Below, piece after piece: positions 6,496-13,739 of a stretch of 45,132 bases of DNA. The stretch covers positions 1 to 45,132 of the IMG/VR virus record IMGVR_UViG_3300045020_000054. The stretch is one strand, 5' to 3'. Each line of letters starts with the position of its first letter. Position 1 is the stretch's first letter. The notes under the pieces were generated by a model. That model saw only the letters and a list, made by a program, of their open reading frames with translations, had not been told where the DNA came from and ran no database searches. A program made the translations under genes and the position numbers. The stretch is from a virus.

Positions 6496-6504
6496 CGTAA
6501 GGCT

Positions 6505-6532
6505 GCCCCCTCAGAATATCGAGGGGGCTTTT
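6505..6532 (+). terminator. Rho-independent terminator after the ssDNA-binding protein gene
   Basis: GCCCCCTC (6505-6512) pairs perfectly with GAGGGGGC (6521-6528) around an 8-base loop and is followed by TTTT. It lies 10 bases after the stop at 6495 and 16 bases before the next ATG (6548), so it would limit read-through into the ParB-methyltransferase and polymerase genes. Confidence 0.8.
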
Positions 6533-6547
6533 CTGTGGAGTAGGAGA

Positions 6548-6778
6548 ATGCAATTGTCTGACCTGGTCAAACCCATCGAGGAACAGACCGACGAAGAACT
6601 ACGCGAGCGATTGCAGGCATTACGTTCCCGTCGAGAGATGGAACGACCTGCGAAGGCTAAGCATGTACAGAAGGCACAGAAGAAGGAGGTTAGGAAAAAG
6701 ATTTCCCCAATCCAAAAGATGCTTGAACAGTTATCACCTGAAGAAATTGCCCAACTATTGAAGGAGCATGGGGAATGA
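6548..6778 (+). CDS. Small basic helical protein with C-terminal LSPEEIAQLLKE motif
   Basis: The start is ATG 6548, following GTAGGAGA, giving 76 residues. It is almost entirely charged helix: LVKPIEEQTDEELRERLQAL, then a lysine/arginine-rich stretch (AKHVQKAQKKEVRKK), then MLEQLSPEEIAQLLKEHGE. The C-terminal motif resembles those of the proteins ending at 3155 and 40062. An adaptor or DNA-binding role is possible, but nothing is proven. The TGA overlaps the start of the ParB-methyltransferase gene (ATGA), so the two are probably co-translated. Confidence 0.72.
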   Translation: MQLSDLVKPIEEQTDEELRERLQALRSRREMERPAKAKHVQKAQKKEVRKKISPIQKMLEQLSPEEIAQLLKEHGE

Positions 6779-8106
6779 AATACAAAATGAAGGTTGTTAA
6801 GTTATCAGATATTGATGCCTCAAATAGGTATCGTGAAGATATGGGAAACATCGACGAACTTGCAGAAAGTATCAGGGAGAAGGGACTCATACAACCTATC
6901 TGCATAAGCACGGATAATAAGCTGTTAGCTGGTGGCCGCCGTTTTGCCGCATGCACCAAGCTTGGTCTGTTAGATGTTCCTGCTTTAGTGAGGGAAAGCC
7001 AAAGCGAGGTAGATTCACGCGAGATAGAATTAATGGAAAACATCCACCGGAAGGATATGACATGGCAGGAACAAGCCAAGTTGACGGCAGAGATTCATAG
7101 ACTGTATGCGAAGAACGACCCGAACTGGTCGCAACGCAAGACAGCCCAGCTTATCGAACAGAACCCAATGAATGTCACTCGCGCGCTGCGCCTTGATGCA
7201 GCCATGAAGGCTAACCCAGGAATCACCCTCTGCAAGACGGCCGATGACGCACAGAAGGTAATTAAGAAGGCTGAGGAAAATGCCATCGTAGCTGAGATGG
7301 CTAGAAGGCAGCAGGGATTAGTAAAACAGGTTGAATCAGGAGCAGTCAATGGACGTATTGAGAAAGGCCTCGCCATTGCCTGGAAAATGGCCGATGGGAA
7401 CTATAACATCGGAGACGTCTTCGAAGGAATGGCAGGTCTCAAAACAGATGGGGTCGTGGACTTTATTGAGTGCGATCCGCCTTATGGGGTTGACCTGGGA
7501 ACTCTGTCTGACCGGACTGATAAAGGGGCAGACCTTCGGGGCCGTGATAACGATTACCACGAAATTGCCGATGCCCAGTATCCAGAGTTCCTCTCTAAAC
7601 TTACCAAAGAATTGTATCGAGTGGCTGGAAAGAACAGCTGGATGGTATTCTGGTTTGCCTTCCGATGGTATCCAGAAGTTATTTCCTCACTTACTAGCGC
7701 TGGATGGAAACCGGACCTTGTACCTGCAATGTGGATCAAAGATACAGGTCGAACGCCACGCCCAGATATTCTTCTTGGACGATCTTACGAACCTTTTATC
7801 ATTGCAAGGAAGGGCAACCCAACTGTCGTAAAACAAGGAACATTGAATACCTTCATTGTTAATCCTGAAAAGAACAAGTATCATCCTGCACAGCGTCCCG
7901 TACAACTCTTGGAAGATATCATCAACACCTTCCTAGACGAGGGTCGTGGTACGGTATTTGTACCATTCCTCGGCAGTGGTGCAACCCTTCGAGCTTGTTA
8001 TAACCTAGGCCATCGTGGCTTTGGTTATGATACCAATAATGAGTATAAGGATAAATTCCTTCTTGCTGTCGATGAAGACGCAAAGAGGCTCCTTACCAAG
8101 GAGTGA
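6775..8106 (+). CDS. ParB/Srx-like N-terminal domain fused to DNA methyltransferase (N4/N6 class)
   Basis: A 443-residue fusion. Residues 5-110 match a ParB/sulfiredoxin fold, with the GGRR box in LAGGRRFAAC (51-60) and the helix ENIHRKDMTWQEQA (89-102). A helix-turn-helix-like stretch follows (SQRKTAQLIEQNPMNVTRAL, 119-138). Residues about 205-443 are an adenine/cytosine-N4 methyltransferase. DPPY (234-237) precedes the SAM-binding FLGSG (398-402) and GFGYDTNNEY, the beta-class order. The expected role is sequence-specific DNA methylation, for protection or regulation. It is coupled upstream (ATGA) and overlaps the next gene by 4 bases. No cognate restriction enzyme is visible. Confidence 0.88.
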   Translation: MKYKMKVVKLSDIDASNRYREDMGNIDELAESIREKGLIQPICISTDNKLLAGGRRFAACTKLGLLDVPALVRESQSEVDSREIELMENIHRKDMTWQEQAKLTAEIHRLYAKNDPNWSQRKTAQLIEQNPMNVTRALRLDAAMKANPGITLCKTADDAQKVIKKAEENAIVAEMARRQQGLVKQVESGAVNGRIEKGLAIAWKMADGNYNIGDVFEGMAGLKTDGVVDFIECDPPYGVDLGTLSDRTDKGADLRGRDNDYHEIADAQYPEFLSKLTKELYRVAGKNSWMVFWFAFRWYPEVISSLTSAGWKPDLVPAMWIKDTGRTPRPDILLGRSYEPFIIARKGNPTVVKQGTLNTFIVNPEKNKYHPAQRPVQLLEDIINTFLDEGRGTVFVPFLGSGATLRACYNLGHRGFGYDTNNEYKDKFLLAVDEDAKRLLTKE

Positions 8107-9119
8107 CCATGTTTATACAGACACAGGAAAGGAGTCAACTGCCAGGGAGTGGTAAGAAAGAAAGTCGCATTGCGATTGTCGGTGACTACACTGATGGTTT
8201 TGATGCGAATGCCAGAAAGCCTTTTAGTGGACCTGGCGGTACGGTGTTGGAAAACTGCCTGCATAATGCCGGACTGATCCGCGCAGAATGTTACTTCACT
8301 AACCTATTCAAGATCCAGACAAGTAACCCCATGCGATTGTATGGGGAGAAGAATAATGGCAAGTTTTACTTCACGGATGAGGGGCAGGAATATGTGGAGG
8401 CACTCCGGGAGGAATTAAGCCAGGTTAATGCCAACATATTCCTGGCTTGTGGCCCCGCAGCCTTTGCCGCACTATGCGACCTGGGACACCTTAGCATGTA
8501 CCGAGGGTATGTATTTGAAAGTACTCTGTTGCCTGGTCGAAAGGTTATTCCAACATTCCATCCGAAACAAGCCATGCGTGGTATGTATACATACCGCTAC
8601 CTTATAGCAGCAGACCTGCGAAAGGTGAAGGAAGAAAGTGAATTTCCTGGGATTCGTAGACCTGCAAGGACATTGGTGTATAGTTATGCCAGCGTACAAG
8701 AAGCGATCGATTGGCTTGACTTCCACATTGACAAAGCGCAGGTTGGCTTTGACATTGAGGTCATCAACTACGAGGTATCCTGCATCAGTTTCGCGTCTAC
8801 ACCGGACATTGCCTGTGTCATTCCGATTGCTGGCAGATGGAACCTTGACGAAGAATTACAGGTATGGCGGGGTATTCAGCGTGTCCTTGGCAATCCTTCG
8901 AGTACGAAAATCGTACAGAACGGTATGTTCGATATCCCCTTTCTTCTTACTCGCAATGGAATCGTTATTAGGGGACCAATCCATGACACGATGGTTGGAC
9001 ACTCTATCCTCTACCCAGAGCTTCCGAAAAGCTTGGGCTTCCTTGGGGGTATCTATTGCGGAAGCCAGGAGTATTGGAAGGACACGGTAAGGTTTAAGAA
9101 CATTAAGGATGAGTCATGA
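8103..9119 (+). CDS. UDG-like domain plus 3'-5' exonuclease domain (front part of a split DNA polymerase)
   Basis: A 338-residue protein. Residues about 20-180 follow the family 4/5 uracil-DNA glycosylase pattern: IAIVGDYTD in place of VGEAPG, KPFSGPGGTVL, YFTNLFK, CGPAAFAAL and TFHPKQAMR. Residues about 190-320 are a DnaQ/PolA-type exonuclease, with Exo I GFDIEV (D217, E219), Exo II QNGMFDIPF (D277) and HDTMVGHSILYPELPKS. The Exo III motif is absent and appears at the start of the protein at 9531. Together with that protein it gives about 852 residues, the usual size of phage UDG-Exo-Pol fusions. It is therefore probably one half of a two-subunit polymerase. Confidence 0.82.
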   Translation: MTMFIQTQERSQLPGSGKKESRIAIVGDYTDGFDANARKPFSGPGGTVLENCLHNAGLIRAECYFTNLFKIQTSNPMRLYGEKNNGKFYFTDEGQEYVEALREELSQVNANIFLACGPAAFAALCDLGHLSMYRGYVFESTLLPGRKVIPTFHPKQAMRGMYTYRYLIAADLRKVKEESEFPGIRRPARTLVYSYASVQEAIDWLDFHIDKAQVGFDIEVINYEVSCISFASTPDIACVIPIAGRWNLDEELQVWRGIQRVLGNPSSTKIVQNGMFDIPFLLTRNGIVIRGPIHDTMVGHSILYPELPKSLGFLGGIYCGSQEYWKDTVRFKNIKDES

Positions 9120-9298
9120 CACCTGAACGTTATGACCAGCTAATGAATCAATGGCCATCAGTGAAATTAACCCTAGGTGAACTGAAATTAGGCTGGCATT
9201 TTTGTCCTGAATGGGATGGATTACTTATTGGTCCTAATATGGAAGAAATGAAAGCCTGTAGCTGTTTTAGGAAGACATGCCCAACTTGTGAGGATTAA
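9116..9298 (+). CDS. Small cysteine-rich phage protein inserted in the polymerase locus
   Basis: A 60-residue protein starts in an ATGA overlap with the UDG-exonuclease gene. The central GWHFCPEWDGLLIGP motif followed by EMKACSCF and CPTCED is a signature I associate with small conserved phage proteins. Five cysteines could bind zinc. No function is known. Its position between the two parts of the polymerase is odd, and it has its own start and stop in a different frame from them. Confidence 0.7.
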   Translation: MTPERYDQLMNQWPSVKLTLGELKLGWHFCPEWDGLLIGPNMEEMKACSCFRKTCPTCED

Positions 9299-9301
9299 CT
9301 T

Positions 9302-9538
9302 ATGTCCTTAGAAAAATCAGTAACGAGAGATTGTGCCTTCGATGTGAACAAGGAAGGAAAGTATTACTTTACAATCAAGGAAGGTAATAGCACAATCTTC
9401 CAATCAAAGTTGTACGATACCTCAGAAGATTGCACAAGGGATGGTATTGGTATGTTGGATATCCTACATGAAAGGAATCCCATCCGAACTGAGTACGTAC
9501 CATCCAACGCAGAGTACGGGGTGAAGTACAGTGGATGA
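9302..9538 (+). CDS. Small DUF1508/YegP-like protein inserted in the polymerase locus
   Basis: A 78-residue protein starts at ATG 9302, three bases after the previous stop. GKYYFTIKEGNSTIFQSKLY followed by a helix (SEDCTRDGIGMLDIL) resembles the UPF0339/YegP unit, in which a two-strand hairpin with an xFQSxxY motif precedes a helix. The match is by eye only. The function of that family is not established. Its TGA overlaps the GTG start of the polymerase domain at 9531 by 8 bases, so it is coupled to it. Confidence 0.6.
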   Translation: MSLEKSVTRDCAFDVNKEGKYYFTIKEGNSTIFQSKLYDTSEDCTRDGIGMLDILHERNPIRTEYVPSNAEYGVKYSG

Positions 9539-11075
9539 AACCTTCCTAAAGTATAGTGCCCTTGATTCTGCTTGTATGGTAGAAATACATGATAAGTTTT
9601 GGCAAGACCTGGAAGAACAAGGGTACATGCCTACCTACCAGATGACACTTTCCCTTATGGAAGTTTTGCAGTTTATGCAGACTAGGGGAATGAAAGTCAA
9701 CCACACACTGCTTAATGAAACGAAAAGGGAAATCATACAGAGCCAGAAAGAAAAGCAGGCAGAACTAGATGAGTTGGTAGGCCATCCCCTAAACGTCAAT
9801 AGCAGCAAACAATGCCAGGCATACTTCTATGTCGAACTTGGACTTGCCCCTATCTTCAATCCCAAGACAAAAAAAGTCACCACCGACGACATGGCAATGC
9901 AGCGTCTTGTACGTGGGACCGCTAAGCAACCTGGCATACGTCAAGCTAAACTGGTACAAGAAATCCGAGGATTGTCCAAGCTATACAGCACATACCTTGA
10001 CATTAGCTTTGATGAAGATGACCGCATGCGGGGTTCCTATAATCCACGAGGGACTAAGTTTGGTCGGTTATCCAGCAGTAAAACGGTTTTTGATACCGGA
10101 ATGAATTTCCAAAACCTGCCACCGGAATTCAAGAAGTTCCTTGTGGCAGATGATGGATACATCCTGATTGAGGTCGATAAAAGGCAAGCAGAATGGGTTG
10201 TAGTGGCGTATAACGCCGACGATCCAAATATGATTAATGCCATAAAGGAAGGTAAGGACGTGCATGCGTATACCGCAAGCCTAATGTTTGACCTTCCAAT
10301 CAACCTAATCGAGTATGAAAATGAGTTGATTGGTCACAGTACAAATGCCGAGCAAATTCATATTGCCCGTATGAACGACGAACAGATTAGGAAGGTATAC
10401 ACACCTCGATGGATCAGAGGTATGTCACTTCGACAGTGTGGGAAGAAGTCAAACCATGGACTAAACTACGATGAAGGTTACCGTAACTTCGCCTTGCTAA
10501 ACGAGATGGAGGAAAAGGAAGCCCGGAGAATTGTGGAGATGTACCATGAAATCTATCCAGGCATCAGAAAGTCTTACGAAGTCACCAAGCGCCAATTGCA
10601 GAAGGATCGGACCCTTACTAATTGTTTCGGGCGTAAGGTCAGGTTCATGGGTGAGTGGGGTAATGATCTTTGGAAGTCAGCCTATTCCTTCATCCCACAA
10701 AGCACCGTTGTTGACTCTCTCAACCAGGGTATGGTCCGTATCTATAACGATACGCTCATTACCAAAACGTGGAATGTCGATATCTTGGCGCAAGTACATG
10801 ACTCCATCTTGATGCAGATACCGATAAAGGTTGCCAGAAATCAGGGAGCTTTTGAAGCCTTCATGCAGAAGGTTAATGAGTATACCAGCCCAACCGTGTC
10901 ATACAACGGCAATGAGTTCAAGATTGCCACAGATGCCAAGATTGGATTCAATTGGGGGGGTAAGCATAAGGTCAATAATGTGGAAGGAATGCGAGACCTG
11001 AAATCATATCAGGATGTTATTGACCTTCTCTCCTTAAGGGATACCAATGAGTCGGGAACTCTCGAACTGGCTTGA
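9531..11075 (+). CDS. Family A DNA polymerase, polymerase domain with residual Exo III motif
   Basis: The start is GTG 9531 (MDETFLKYSALD), giving 514 residues. The first 20 residues carry the Exo III motif (YSALDSACMVEI, Y8 and D12), which belongs to the exonuclease domain encoded at 8103. Motif A is IEVDKRQAEWVVVAY (D216), motif B is GKKSNHGLNY (about 304-313) and motif C is QVHDSIL (D424). Serine replaces the usual glutamate of HDE in motif C, a variant I believe also occurs in phage PolA proteins. The enzyme would replicate phage DNA. It needs the upstream protein for a complete exonuclease site. It overlaps the next gene by 29 bases. Confidence 0.9.
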   Translation: MDETFLKYSALDSACMVEIHDKFWQDLEEQGYMPTYQMTLSLMEVLQFMQTRGMKVNHTLLNETKREIIQSQKEKQAELDELVGHPLNVNSSKQCQAYFYVELGLAPIFNPKTKKVTTDDMAMQRLVRGTAKQPGIRQAKLVQEIRGLSKLYSTYLDISFDEDDRMRGSYNPRGTKFGRLSSSKTVFDTGMNFQNLPPEFKKFLVADDGYILIEVDKRQAEWVVVAYNADDPNMINAIKEGKDVHAYTASLMFDLPINLIEYENELIGHSTNAEQIHIARMNDEQIRKVYTPRWIRGMSLRQCGKKSNHGLNYDEGYRNFALLNEMEEKEARRIVEMYHEIYPGIRKSYEVTKRQLQKDRTLTNCFGRKVRFMGEWGNDLWKSAYSFIPQSTVVDSLNQGMVRIYNDTLITKTWNVDILAQVHDSILMQIPIKVARNQGAFEAFMQKVNEYTSPTVSYNGNEFKIATDAKIGFNWGGKHKVNNVEGMRDLKSYQDVIDLLSLRDTNESGTLELA

Positions 11076-12300
11076 TGCCTATCTTGAGTATACCGATAAC
11101 TCTGAATCACCACTTTCCTACCATATATGGTGTGGACTTGCTACCATAGCAGGTGCGTTACAGAGAAAGGTATACCTACGATGGGGTATTGGGCAGGTTA
11201 TTTATCCAAACTTATATGTTGTGCTGATCGGGCCTTCCGGCAAAACAAGAAAGGGTGTGGCTCTTGGAATAGCAAAAGACCTATTAAAACAGGTACCAGG
11301 AGTAACAGTGGCCCCGGAAAGTTCTTCCGGTAAGCAGTCAACAATTTTGGTGATGAAACGTGCTGGTTTAGACTTTGTGGATCCTACTGATGGTAAAACA
11401 AAACGTCATTGTTCAGTCACAGCGTTCAGCGAAGAGCTATCTGTTTTTTTGGGTCAGGGCGATATCGCTTATCTCTCTTCGCTTACCGATTGGTACGACT
11501 CTAAAGATGATTGGGAATATGAAACTGTCGGAAGAGGGAAAGACTCGATTAAAGGAGTATGTCTTAATCTTGTGGGAGGCACAGCGCCAGACTGGATTCA
11601 AAGCATGATTCCCCACGAGGCAGTTGGAGGGGGATTCACCAGCCGGGTTATCTTCATTGTGGAAGAGGTAAGAAGGAAGATTGTACCGGAACATACCATG
11701 ACAGTTCGGGAAATAGAATTGCAGGAAATGTTAGTGCATGACCTAGAAAGAATTAGCAAAATGAGTGGTGAGGTAAGGATGACAGCGGAGGCAAAACAGC
11801 TATATGTCGATTGGTACCTTGAAGAAAGTAGGAAGGCTGACCTGGGATATCCTGCTGTTGACGACCCTCGTTTCGCTGGATATAACGAACGCCGTGCAAC
11901 TCATCTTAGGAAGCTTCTCCTGGTATGTAGTGCTGGCAGGGGCGATGACCTTCTTATTATCCCTGATGACTTCACCCGTGCAGTCAGTCTACTTACCGGC
12001 GCAGAATTAAACATGCATAAAACGTTCGGCGGCTTCGGTAAGAGTAGGACAAGTGAGGCTACCGAAACAATCAAGAACTACATTGAGAAGGTAGGCATTA
12101 CAACAAGGAAGACAGTGCTACAAAGATTCTACCGTGATGTGGATGCCTTTAGCTTAACCCAGGTAGAAGAAACATTGCGTCAGATGGGTTTGGTAAAGGT
12201 AGACCTTATTCCAAAATCCCTAGACAAGTCCTATGTATGGACCGGAGGCAACAATGTGGCGGGTAGTGACGAACGGAAAAAAGTTTCGGGTGATGAATGA
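11047..12300 (+). CDS. DUF3987 / YfjI-like helicase-type ATPase
   Basis: A 417-residue protein. The N terminus (NWLDAYLEYTDNSESPLSYHIWCGLATIAGALQRKVYL) and the nucleotide-binding segment YVVLIGPSGKTRKGVALG match the DUF3987 family of phage primase-helicase-like ATPases. CSVTAFSEELSVFLG is the probable Walker B/sensor region and GGFTSRVIFIVEE a putative arginine finger. The P-loop reads RKG instead of the usual RKS/GKS, so the hydroxyl-bearing residue is displaced. The C-terminal 90 residues look like a winged helix (RKTVLQRFYRDVDAFSLTQVEETLRQMGLV). It is the likely replicative helicase beside the polymerase. It begins inside the polymerase gene. Confidence 0.78.
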   Translation: MSRELSNWLDAYLEYTDNSESPLSYHIWCGLATIAGALQRKVYLRWGIGQVIYPNLYVVLIGPSGKTRKGVALGIAKDLLKQVPGVTVAPESSSGKQSTILVMKRAGLDFVDPTDGKTKRHCSVTAFSEELSVFLGQGDIAYLSSLTDWYDSKDDWEYETVGRGKDSIKGVCLNLVGGTAPDWIQSMIPHEAVGGGFTSRVIFIVEEVRRKIVPEHTMTVREIELQEMLVHDLERISKMSGEVRMTAEAKQLYVDWYLEESRKADLGYPAVDDPRFAGYNERRATHLRKLLLVCSAGRGDDLLIIPDDFTRAVSLLTGAELNMHKTFGGFGKSRTSEATETIKNYIEKVGITTRKTVLQRFYRDVDAFSLTQVEETLRQMGLVKVDLIPKSLDKSYVWTGGNNVAGSDERKKVSGDE

Positions 12301-12442
12301 AAAGGGGGAATTTGCACTTGAACAACGGCAGGACTGGGCATTTCCACGAACATGGAATACATACCAGGAGGCAGAATCTTGGTGTTCTGAAAGGAATTGG
12401 ATTACAGCAACCCCACCGCAAAATGAAGAAGCCCCCGAGTAG
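12254..12442 (+). CDS. Hypothetical small protein, last gene of the rightward arm
   Basis: The start chosen is ATG 12254 (MWRVVTNGKKFRV), immediately after a GGAGG ribosome site. An earlier in-frame ATG at 12233 lacks one. The product has 62 residues. The sequence VTNGKKFRVMNEKGEFALEQRQDWAFPRTWNTYQEAESWC has the strand-strand-helix pattern of small phage proteins whose function is unknown. It overlaps the end of the helicase gene. Its stop codon is part of the loop of the terminator at 12431-12453. Confidence 0.7.
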   Translation: MWRVVTNGKKFRVMNEKGEFALEQRQDWAFPRTWNTYQEAESWCSERNWITATPPQNEEAPE

Positions 12443-12453
12443 GGGGCTTTTTT
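12431..12453 (+). terminator. Rho-independent terminator of the rightward arm
   Basis: GCCCCC (12431-12436) and GGGGGC (12442-12447) form a GC-only stem with the short loop GAGTA, followed by six T. The stop codon TAG of the last gene lies at the loop and stem boundary. It ends the plus-strand arm just before the convergent holin gene. Confidence 0.88.
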
Positions 12454-12458
12454 ACCGC

Positions 12459-12475
12459 TGTAACAAATTGTTACA
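12459..12475. repeat. 17-bp palindrome copy 3, between convergent arms
   Basis: TGTAACAAATTGTTACA, a perfect match. It lies 16 nt after the plus-strand stop at 12442 and 4 nt after the minus-strand holin stop at 12480. It is the only copy with converging genes on both sides, which argues against a purely promoter-linked role for the family. Confidence 0.9.
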
Positions 12476-12479
12476 AGAC

Positions 12480-12878
12480 CTAATGTCCGGCCTTAATGCC
12501 ATTAACCTTCTCAACGGTACGCATTGCCCCAAGTCCTAACATACCCATAAGGACGGGGGATAGCTGCGATAAGTCAAGAGTTGGTAACACAATGGTTGAT
12601 CCCATCAGTCGGGCAATATAGCTTGCAATAGGTCCCGCTACAAAGGCCCATGCGAAGGCCGACCCACATACCCAACCAATAAAAGGCCGCCAACCCGCTA
12701 CAAAAACCGATTGGTTGGTAGCTTCCGCCTTGTCAATATCAGTCTGTCCAGTTACGGCCGCTTGCTGTTGCTGTAGTTGTGCTAACTGCAATGCAAAAGC
12801 ATTCTGTTCCTCCGCACTCTTGTCCGGGAAGAACTTCCCAACAAGGCTAGCAATCTCACCAATACCTGTAATGCTCAT
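12480..12878 (-). CDS. Holin, GTA/3TM type
   Basis: A 132-residue membrane protein. A soluble, glutamine-rich N-terminal 60 residues (FALQLAQLQQQQAAVTGQ) is followed by SVFVAGWRPFIGWVCGSAFAWAFVAG, a second hydrophobic stretch and MGMLGLGAMRTVEKVNG. The WRPFIGW and GLGAxRTxEK signatures are those of the three-TM GTA-type holin family. It would form lesions in the inner membrane that release the lysozyme. It is the last gene of the late arm, directly after the lysozyme gene. Confidence 0.82.
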   Translation of the reverse strand: MSITGIGEIASLVGKFFPDKSAEEQNAFALQLAQLQQQQAAVTGQTDIDKAEATNQSVFVAGWRPFIGWVCGSAFAWAFVAGPIASYIARLMGSTIVLPTLDLSQLSPVLMGMLGLGAMRTVEKVNGIKAGH

Positions 12879-12890
12879 AGTTTTACCTCA

Positions 12891-13322
12891 TCAGGTGTAA
12901 TAGATTCGCTGCTCACATTCCCTACGATTTTCCAATCCTTGTACCTTCTCCCCGGCAGACATATCCCATACAAGGAATTGGTCTCCCGCTCCCGGCACAT
13001 TTCCCTCATTAAACAACCGCAGTAGGGTGCTAGCGGCAAAGGCACCAATACCAATATTATAGGCTAGATCGATCATTGACGCCAGTTGGTTGTCTGTAGC
13101 CGGCTTCGCAACCAACGAACGTACCTTATTTCCCAACACAATAACTCTATTGTTTAGGTCAGCATCTGCCTGCTCCTGTGTCCATACAGTATCCTCCGTA
13201 ATGTCGGAGCCAGTAGCTCCCCATCCAATAGTCCAAGGATCTGTAGGAAGTGGCTTATAGGCACGAAGCCTACACTTCTCCCAATCTTTGATAATTAAGG
13301 TAGCAATACTTTCTGCCGTCAT
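12891..13322 (-). CDS. Endolysin, GH24 phage lysozyme
   Basis: A 143-residue lysozyme. The catalytic glutamate E15 is in DWEKCRLRAYKPLP, followed by TDPWTIGWGATG with D28 and T31. The ISxxQAD-like helix WTQEQADADL and the region NQLASMIDLAYNIGIGAF (in place of FDAxVSFAFNxG) also match. It hydrolyses the glycan bond of peptidoglycan. The N terminus is not hydrophobic, so this is not a signal-anchor endolysin and must be released by the adjacent holin. It overlaps the upstream gene by 4 bases (13319-13322). Confidence 0.88.
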   Translation of the reverse strand: MTAESIATLIIKDWEKCRLRAYKPLPTDPWTIGWGATGSDITEDTVWTQEQADADLNNRVIVLGNKVRSLVAKPATDNQLASMIDLAYNIGIGAFAASTLLRLFNEGNVPGAGDQFLVWDMSAGEKVQGLENRRECEQRIYYT

Positions 13323-13738
13323 GCCATTGTCTCCGTACCACTAGCGGTCACTTGTGCACCCTTTGCTGGCGCGGTGATAGTTATCAATCCATATCCATTA
13401 TCTGTCCAGCTTACGCTGCTACCATTTACATATACAGCGGTAACAGTTGTCACATATAGCCCATCCCCCAACTGAAACTGTGTAGTTACACCGTCACCAA
13501 ACCCAATCAGTTGCATTGTATACGTATAGACAGCGGCCGGCCAAGGTTGCGTCCAGGGAGGGTTCTGATTGTCTGGTACGCCTCGTACAAAATCCTGAGT
13601 TTGCCTGGGTTCATTATGTTCCGGGTGTACGTAATAGCCTTGCCAATTCCTAACAGCTTCAGATGCCTTCATCTTAAAGCCGCATTGGTAGCACTGGACA
13701 TTCCAGTCACCAAGGCGAAGAAAGTCTGCCCTACCCAT
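13319..13738 (-). CDS. Conserved phage protein with CxxC-HxxH zinc-ribbon-like N terminus
   Basis: A 139-residue protein. The N-terminal motif CYQCGFKMKASE then HPEHNEPRQTQDFVRGVPDNQNPPW matches a common phage domain that normally carries two CxxC pairs. Here the second pair is replaced by H38 and H41, giving a possible CCHH site. The C-terminal half is a beta-rich repeat typical of tail proteins (FGDGVTTQFQLGDG, TAVYVNGSSVSW). It is probably a minor virion protein between the ejection and lysis genes. Confidence 0.7.
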   Translation of the reverse strand: MGRADFLRLGDWNVQCYQCGFKMKASEAVRNWQGYYVHPEHNEPRQTQDFVRGVPDNQNPPWTQPWPAAVYTYTMQLIGFGDGVTTQFQLGDGLYVTTVTAVYVNGSSVSWTDNGYGLITITAPAKGAQVTASGTETMA

Positions 13739-13739
13739 A

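Noticed and set aside
9117-9530. Intron or intein between the polymerase parts
   Set aside because: The interval holds two complete ORFs with their own starts and stops in a different frame and no splicing motifs or conserved intein blocks.
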